DNA from: JAWVZB01 sp033722375
Lineage (GTDB): Bacteria > Actinomycetota > Nitriliruptoria > Nitriliruptorales > Nitriliruptoraceae
Assembly (NCBI GenBank): GCA_033722375.1
Contig: JAWVZB010000107.1
Span: 1 to 9,881 of the forward strand
Reading direction: 5' to 3'
Length of the DNA: 9,881 nt
Shown piece by piece: positions 6,104 through 9,881 of this stretch; positions within the stretch are counted from its first letter, which is position 1, and every line of letters begins with the position of its first letter. The notes under the pieces were generated by a model. It searched no databases. It saw only the letters and a program-made list of their open reading frames with translations, and was not told where the DNA came from. Position numbers and translations under genes: made by a program.

Positions 6104-6129
6104 GGAAGGAACTGGCGGGTTGATCGGTT
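6104..6129 (+). promoter_or_regulatory. Candidate ECF-sigma promoter (GGAAG-N18-GTT) for the orphan anti-sigma gene
   Basis: GGAAG (6104-6108) and GTT (6127-6129, within CGGTT) are 18 bp apart. A start near 6136 would leave a leader of about 20 nt that includes the ribosome-binding site at 6143-6149. A second GGAAC at 6108-6112 is only 14 bp from the same GTT and is therefore the less likely -35 box. Confidence 0.5.
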
Positions 6130-6142
6130 CGAACGAGGTGAC

Positions 6143-6149
6143 GGAGGAG
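6143..6149 (+). promoter_or_regulatory. Ribosome-binding site that decides the start of the orphan anti-sigma gene
   Basis: GGAGGAG lies 6 bp before GTG 6156 and 12 bp before ATG 6162. The spacing favours the GTG. The open frame extends up to ATG 6102, but that start would lie before the predicted promoter boxes. Confidence 0.65.
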
Positions 6150-6155
6150 CTCTGT

Positions 6156-6419
6156 GTGCAGATGAGGCCTTGGTGGCTGCGCCCCGCTCCGTGCCGGCGG
6201 ACGCACCGCGGCCTCCAGGCCTACCTCGACGGTGAGGTCGGGGAGGATGTCGCCTGGGCCGTGGCCCGTCACCTGGCTGACTGCGACGATTGTTACGGCG
6301 AGGCGGACGCGATCCGTTCCGTGAAGAACGCCGTGCGGAAGCTCGGGGTCGCACCCGACCCCGAGGTCGTCGCCCGGCTGCGCTCACTGCTGCAACTCGA
6401 TCGGCCGGAAGGCCCATGA
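6156..6419 (+). CDS. Second ZAS anti-sigma factor, paralogue of the one at 3653, without a sigma gene beside it
   Basis: This 87-residue soluble protein has Cys13-X25-His39-X3-Cys43-X2-Cys46, with exactly the spacing of the other anti-sigma factor. Shared motifs run the full length: a PxxC start, YLDGE, HLxxCDxC, a VK helix, and PDPxVxxRLRS near the end. The two are clearly paralogues. In place of a partner sigma gene, the next gene encodes a 58-residue membrane protein that overlaps this one by ATGA. The N-terminal RPWWLRPAP is Trp/Pro-rich, unlike its paralogue. It may bind the same sigma factor, titrate it as a second checkpoint, or bind a sigma factor encoded elsewhere. It is divergent from the kinase operon across a 220-bp intergenic region containing both candidate promoters. 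Confidence 0.85.
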   Translation: MQMRPWWLRPAPCRRTHRGLQAYLDGEVGEDVAWAVARHLADCDDCYGEADAIRSVKNAVRKLGVAPDPEVVARLRSLLQLDRPEGP

Positions 6420-6592
6420 ACGAGCTCCTCTTCCCACGGACCGACTTGGGCGTGGCGGTCCAGCTGGCGGTCGTGCTCGTGCTCTCGGGTGTGATCCTGT
6501 GGCGGACCTGGCATCGGTCGGAGTTCCGGCTGGTCACGGTCGGGGCGGCGCTCCTGACGCTGGCGCTGATAGGCCTTCGCGCTGCCCATTGA
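6416..6592 (+). CDS. 58-residue two-helix membrane protein coupled to the orphan anti-sigma factor
   Basis: ATG 6416 overlaps the anti-sigma stop (TGA 6417-6419). The product begins MNELLFPRTDLG, has hydrophobic helices at about 12-29 and 37-55, and a short basic loop (RTWHRSEFR) between them. Charge placement suggests the loop is cytoplasmic, with both ends outside. The family is unrecognised. The open frame runs further upstream, but that part is antisense/out of frame within the anti-sigma gene. Tight coupling suggests it acts with the soluble anti-sigma factor, for example as a membrane anchor or sensor. This is inference from gene arrangement. Confidence 0.7.
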   Translation: MNELLFPRTDLGVAVQLAVVLVLSGVILWRTWHRSEFRLVTVGAALLTLALIGLRAAH

Positions 6593-6661
6593 CGGCCGAC
6601 GACCGGTTGGAAGCATGGGGCGGACCTGCCTGTTGCCTCCAACGACCGCGTCCAGGACCAC

Positions 6662-6682
6662 CCCGAGGCAAGCTGCCTCGGG
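6662..6682. terminator. Perfect 9-bp hairpin between convergent genes
   Basis: CCCGAGGCA (6662-6670) and TGCCTCGGG (6674-6682) form a perfect stem with a 3-nt loop. It lies between the stop of the small membrane protein (6592) and the stop of the cysteine-synthase-like gene (6701), so it can serve both strands. There is no T-tract, which is common for GC-rich actinobacterial terminators. Confidence 0.75.
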
Positions 6683-6700
6683 CCGGCTTCGTCCAGCGGG

Positions 6701-7618
6701 TCAGGTGAACAGATCCGTCGACAGGTACTTCAACCCGGTGTCCACGAACAGCGTGACCACGGTGGCGCCCGCCCCCAGGCGATCCGCCACCTGTCTGGCC
6801 ACGTGGAGGTTGGTCCCCGACGTGATCCCCACGAAGATCCCCTGCTCTTGCGCCAGCCGTCGGGCCGCCCCGAAGGCCTCCTCGTCCTCCACGGGAACCA
6901 CCTCGTCGGTCAGGTCGCCGCGGTAGATGTCGGGGACGAAGCCGACCCCGATGCCCTGCTGCCGGTGCCCGACGATCTCCCCGCCGGAGAGGTTGCGCGA
7001 GGTCGCCGGCTCGACGGCGACCAGGCGAGTGTCGGGGCTGGCGTCGCGGAGCCGTTCGGCGACGCCGGAGAACGCCCCGCCCGTCCCGACCGCCATGACG
7101 AACGCGTCGATCCGTTCCACCTCGGCGAGGAGCTCGTCACCAAGCGCGTGGTAGCCGGCCCGGTTGTCGGCGTTGTTGAACTGGTCGGTCCAGAAGGTGT
7201 TCGGCTCGTCGGCGAGCTCATGGGCCCGCCCGATCATGCGGTCGATGAGGTCGGGGGTCACCTGCCCGTCCTCGGCTGCGAGCACCTCGACCGTGGCACC
7301 GAACGCCTCCATCGTCCGCAGCTTCTCGTTCGAGAAGGCGTCGGACGAGATGAGGTGTGCCTCGTAGCCCTTCGCGGCGCACACCATCGCCAGGGAGCTG
7401 CCGGTGCTGCCGCCGGTGTACTCGACGACCCGCCCACCGGGGCCGAGCTCGCCCCGACGCTCGGCGCCTTCGATCATCGACAGGGCCATCCGGTCCTTCA
7501 TCGAGCCGGTGGGGTTCGCGCCCTCGAGCTTGGCGAGCACCCGCCCACTGCCAGGTGCGTCCGAAAGCGCGACCAGCGGCGTGTTGCCGATCGCTGCCAG
7601 GATGCCGTCGCGTTCCAT
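6701..7618 (-). CDS. PLP-dependent cysteine-synthase-family enzyme
   Basis: This 305-residue protein has the fold type II PLP-enzyme pattern of O-acetylserine sulfhydrylases. IGNTPLV (10-16) is the usual N-terminal motif. NPTGSMKDR (35-43) supplies the PLP lysine, Lys41. The substrate loop, normally TSGNTG, reads TGGSTGSS (68-75). GTGGAFSG (178-185) binds the PLP phosphate. GITSGTN (264-270) carries the serine near the pyridine nitrogen, and DTGLKYLSTDLF is the typical end. All point to a beta-replacement enzyme that makes cysteine or a related amino acid. The Asn-to-Ser change in the substrate loop leaves the acceptor and donor uncertain. The start is ATG 7618, with GGGAG upstream. It lies 92 bp after the hydrolase gene on the same strand, possibly as one operon; TAGGGT in the gap could be a separate -10 box. 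Confidence 0.9.
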   Translation of the reverse strand: MERDGILAAIGNTPLVALSDAPGSGRVLAKLEGANPTGSMKDRMALSMIEGAERRGELGPGGRVVEYTGGSTGSSLAMVCAAKGYEAHLISSDAFSNEKLRTMEAFGATVEVLAAEDGQVTPDLIDRMIGRAHELADEPNTFWTDQFNNADNRAGYHALGDELLAEVERIDAFVMAVGTGGAFSGVAERLRDASPDTRLVAVEPATSRNLSGGEIVGHRQQGIGVGFVPDIYRGDLTDEVVPVEDEEAFGAARRLAQEQGIFVGITSGTNLHVARQVADRLGAGATVVTLFVDTGLKYLSTDLFT

Positions 7619-7710
7619 GCACGCTCTCCCGTCCGCTGCCCAGGCACCCTACGGGGCCTCGATGGCTGATGGCCCTCCCCCCGCGCGGCGGCGACGGCCG
7701 GCCGACGCGC

Positions 7711-8595
7711 TCAGGTCGCCCCGATCCCGAGGAAGCCGCAGACCTCGTCTGCGAACGCAGCCGGGGCCTCGGTCATCGGGAAGTGCCCGACGGCCTCCAG
7801 CCAGGTGAGCTCGGCGTCGGGGCGGGCGTCGTGGAGCCGCACCGCCATCTGACGGACGGCGACCGGGTCCGCATCGCCCCACACGATCGCGAGCGGGGAC
7901 GGATGCCGCTCGATGGCGCCGGTCCAGCGGTGCTCGTGGCGGCGACGCTCCTCCACGTAGCGGATCAGCCGGGGAACGAGTCGGTTGCCGTGTTCCTTGG
8001 CGAAGAGGTCCCACAACGCTTCGAGCTCACCCTCGGGCGGCGCGCCGGCTCCGTAGATCCGCTCCAGCCCGCGCGTGTACATGACGCTCGGGAGATCGAA
8101 CGGCAGCGAGCGGTCGGGCAGAGCGAGCAACAGCCGCTGCTGCCACCGGAGCTCCGCCATCCGGATGTAGACCGACCCGTTGGTGACGACCCGCCGGCGG
8201 ACCGTGAACGGGAGTCCGTTCTCGAGGTCGCGGGCGAGCAGCGCCCCGCCCACGGTGTCACCCATGTCGTGGGTGACGAGATCGACCTCGTCCAGTCCCT
8301 GGGTCCGAGCGACCGCCTCGACCGCGTCGGCCTGAGTCTCGATCTGCGGGTAGTCGCGGTCCGGCTTCGCCGACAGCCCGTAGCCGGGGAGGTCCATGGC
8401 GACGACACGGCGGCTGGAACGGAGCCGCCCCCACACGTGCCGCCAGTCGAACGAGCAGGTCGGGAACCCGTGGATGAGCAGCACCGGGGGGCCGTCCGGC
8501 TCGCCACGGGCCGGCTCGTCGACGACGAAGACCTCCCCGACGGGCCCGTCGACGGTGACGCCCCGCTCCCGCCACGCCTCCGCCTGTGGATGCAC
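7711..8595 (-). CDS. Alpha/beta hydrolase with Asp nucleophile (MEST/haloalkane-dehalogenase/epoxide-hydrolase type)
   Basis: From GTG 8595 the protein has 294 residues. LLIHGFPTCSFDWRHVW (39-55) is the oxyanion-hole motif. The nucleophile elbow is THDMGDTVGG, so Asp110 stands where serine esterases have Ser. A cap follows at about 130-225. WGDADPV (239-245) supplies the acid (probably Asp243), and VGHFPM supplies His271. The HD-x-GD elbow is like that of MEST-type proteins and their bacterial relatives. Haloalkane dehalogenases and epoxide hydrolases also use Asp but usually continue D-W-G-G. The substrate is not predictable. GTG 8595 is chosen because GGGAGG lies 6 bp upstream and family similarity starts soon after; the frame is open to 9684, but that region is antisense to the MBL-rhodanese gene. 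Confidence 0.88.
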   Translation of the reverse strand: MHPQAEAWRERGVTVDGPVGEVFVVDEPARGEPDGPPVLLIHGFPTCSFDWRHVWGRLRSSRRVVAMDLPGYGLSAKPDRDYPQIETQADAVEAVARTQGLDEVDLVTHDMGDTVGGALLARDLENGLPFTVRRRVVTNGSVYIRMAELRWQQRLLLALPDRSLPFDLPSVMYTRGLERIYGAGAPPEGELEALWDLFAKEHGNRLVPRLIRYVEERRRHEHRWTGAIERHPSPLAIVWGDADPVAVRQMAVRLHDARPDAELTWLEAVGHFPMTEAPAAFADEVCGFLGIGAT

Positions 8596-8601
8596 GCCCG
8601 A

Positions 8602-8607
8602 CCTCCC
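8602..8607 (-). promoter_or_regulatory. Ribosome-binding site fixing the hydrolase start at GTG 8595
   Basis: On the minus strand, GGGAGG lies 6 bp before GTG 8595. It is the best Shine-Dalgarno match near this end and decides the start within a much longer open frame. Confidence 0.65.
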
Positions 8608-8641
8608 ACCGCGCCTCTGTGAAGCAGTGAACCAGCACGGC

Positions 8642-8677
8642 CGGGCTCGGGACCATCGACCCGGCAACGAGAGCCCG
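8642..8677. repeat. Nested inverted repeat between divergent hydrolase and MBL-rhodanese genes
   Basis: CGGGCTC (8642-8648) pairs with GAGCCCG (8671-8677), and an inner GGG (8649-8651) can pair with CCC (8660-8662). The genes on both sides are transcribed away from it, so a terminator is unlikely. An operator or a structured 5' leader of the hydrolase mRNA is more likely. Confidence 0.4.
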
Positions 8678-8686
8678 ATGCCCGTG

Positions 8687-8705
8687 GCCCGTCCACGTGA
8701 CGGGC
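8687..8705. promoter_or_regulatory. 19-bp interrupted palindrome, candidate operator for the divergent pair
   Basis: Perfect arms GCCCGTC (8687-8693) and GACGGGC (8699-8705) surround CACGT. It lies near the middle of the 216-bp intergenic region, 92 bp from the hydrolase start and 107 bp from the MBL-rhodanese start. The symmetry and position suit a dimeric regulator acting on both genes; the regulator is unknown. Confidence 0.45.
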
Positions 8706-8811
8706 GCGACCCTGGGCAACTGCACCCGTCCATCCGACGTGGCTCGTCCCGGCTGTGGACCGCTCCGCGGTTCCTACCGTTTCCACTACGCCGCTCACGA
8801 TCAGGACGACG

Positions 8812-9881
8812 ATGAAGCTGGAGCAGCTCCACCACGAGAGCCTTGGCCACGCCTCGTACCTGCTGGCTTCCGAGGACACCGGCGACGCCCTCGTCGTCGA
8901 TCCGCGGAGGGACGTCGACCACTACATCCGGCTCGCCCACGAACAGGGCTACCGGATCCGGTGGGTCGTCGACACCCACCAGCACAACGACTACCTGTCC
9001 GGACTGCGAGAGCTCGTCGAACGCACCGGGGCGACCGCCCTCGCATCCGACTACGCGGAGACCATCGGCTACCCGCACGAGCCGCTGCGGGATCGCCAGG
9101 AGCTGGAGCTCGGCGAGGTCGGGATCGAAGTGCTCCACACCCCCGGCCACACCCCCGAGCATCTGAGCTTCGTGGTCTATGACGGTGAGCAGGACGCCGA
9201 CGCCCCGGCGTTGCTGCTCACTGGCGGGGCGCTGCTCGTCGGCGATCTGGCCCGCCCCGATCTCCTCGGCGACGACGAGGAGACCCGCGACGCGGCACGG
9301 ACCTTCTGCCACACGATCCAGAAGAAGATCCTCGACCTCCCCGACCACGTGCTCGTCTACCCGACCCACGTGGCCGGTTCGTTGTGCGGCGGGTCGATCG
9401 GCTCGCGCCTCGTCACCACGGTCGGCTACGAGCGTCGCGCCAACGAGATCCTGCGGCAGGTGTCCGACACCGACGAGTTCGTGCGGGAGTGCCTCCGACT
9501 CGACAACCTCCCGGCGGTCCCGCCCTACTGGCCCCGGATGCGGAGCCGCAACGCCGAGGGGGTCGAGCCCGTCGGGCCGGTCAGCCCACCACCGCCGCTG
9601 GACCCGGACGAGATCGACGCGCTGGTGGCCGACGGGGCGATCGTGCTCGACGCACGCCAGCCGGAGGCGTTCGCCGGCGGGCACATCCCCGGCGCACTGA
9701 ACGTCGGCTTGGGATCGTCCTTCCCGACCTGGGCAGGCACCGTGCTCCCAGAAGATGCACAGACGATCCTCGTCCTGGAGGACCCGTCCCGCCTGCTGGA
9801 AGCCACGTGGGAGCTGCTTCGGATCGGCTACGACCCCCCGCTCGGCTACCTCCGCGACGGCATGCGGACCTGGCGGACCAC
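8812..9881 (+). CDS. Metallo-beta-lactamase/rhodanese fusion, persulfide-dioxygenase-like; 3' end outside window
   Basis: At least 356 residues are visible, open to the right edge. The N-terminal MBL domain has THQHNDYLSG (His56, His58, Asp60), TPGHTPEHLSF (His113), LVGDLARPDLL (Asp145) and YPTHVAGSLCGG (His186). These motifs resemble ETHE1-type persulfide dioxygenases, which oxidise glutathione or similar persulfides to sulfite using one iron. Residues 203-245 (VGYERRANEIL onward) form the linker typical of bacterial MBL-rhodanese fusions. A rhodanese domain starts near 265 (VLDARQPEAFAGGHIPGALNV). The expected active-site Cys region reads ILVLEDPSRLLEA, so this copy lacks the catalytic cysteine; such fusions often carry a second rhodanese domain further on. 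The start is ATG 8812 with a modest AGGA upstream. It is divergent from the hydrolase gene. Confidence 0.9.
   Translation, partial: MKLEQLHHESLGHASYLLASEDTGDALVVDPRRDVDHYIRLAHEQGYRIRWVVDTHQHNDYLSGLRELVERTGATALASDYAETIGYPHEPLRDRQELELGEVGIEVLHTPGHTPEHLSFVVYDGEQDADAPALLLTGGALLVGDLARPDLLGDDEETRDAARTFCHTIQKKILDLPDHVLVYPTHVAGSLCGGSIGSRLVTTVGYERRANEILRQVSDTDEFVRECLRLDNLPAVPPYWPRMRSRNAEGVEPVGPVSPPPPLDPDEIDALVADGAIVLDARQPEAFAGGHIPGALNVGLGSSFPTWAGTVLPEDAQTILVLEDPSRLLEATWELLRIGYDPPLGYLRDGMRTWRT

Noticed and set aside
6108..6129. GGAAC-N14-GTT as the promoter of the orphan anti-sigma gene
   Set aside because: The spacing is too short for an ECF promoter. The overlapping GGAAG gives the 18-bp spacing seen at the other sites.
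8770..8784. GGAAC and GGAAA on the minus strand as an ECF -35 box for the hydrolase gene
   Set aside because: No GTT lies 16-18 bp downstream of either.
8596..9684. Upstream extension of the hydrolase frame
   Set aside because: It is antisense to the MBL-rhodanese gene, whose metal ligands are intact. The hydrolase has a good ribosome-binding site at GTG 8595.

Overview
The window is very GC-rich. Its genes have G/C-biased third codon positions, several GTG starts and closely packed or overlapping neighbours. Together with two small zinc-binding anti-sigma factors of the RsrA type, this suggests a member of the Actinomycetota. I cannot name the genus. There are no tRNA, rRNA, CRISPR or insertion-sequence signals.

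Layout. The left edge holds the first 38 codons of an unrecognised minus-strand gene (1-114). Upstream of it lies an unusual pair of tandem 23-bp repeats (246-297). A minus-strand membrane protein with a potassium-channel-like pore segment (314-1453) is divergent from a plus-strand pair: a PhzF-family enzyme (1517-2350) and a DJ-1/PfpI-family protein (2361-2999). A small membrane protein of unknown function follows (3093-3602).

The centre is the most interesting part. A minus-strand operon encodes a membrane histidine kinase (4514-5935), an ECF sigma factor (3922-4485) and a zinc-binding anti-sigma factor (3653-3925). Divergent from it are a second, paralogous anti-sigma factor with no sigma gene beside it (6156-6419) and an overlapping 58-residue two-helix membrane protein (6416-6592). 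Four sites of the form GGAAN-N18-GTT, all with exactly 18 bp between the boxes, lie upstream of the kinase, the sigma gene, the orphan anti-sigma gene and the membrane protein at 3093. This is the form of a SigR-type ECF promoter. The sigma gene itself has the exact GGAAT-N18-GTT version, placed so that its transcript would be leaderless or nearly so from GTG 4485. I infer a compact, self-controlled local regulon in which a kinase without a response regulator is tied to an ECF sigma factor and two anti-sigma factors.

The right part holds, on the minus strand, a PLP-dependent cysteine-synthase-family enzyme (6701-7618) and an alpha/beta hydrolase with an Asp nucleophile (7711-8595). A metallo-beta-lactamase/rhodanese fusion (8812 to the right edge) is divergent from the hydrolase. 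The cysteine synthase, the MBL-rhodanese protein and the thiol-capable anti-sigma factors hint at a thiol/persulfide stress theme. That link is inference, because no promoter of the central type was found in front of the sulfur genes.
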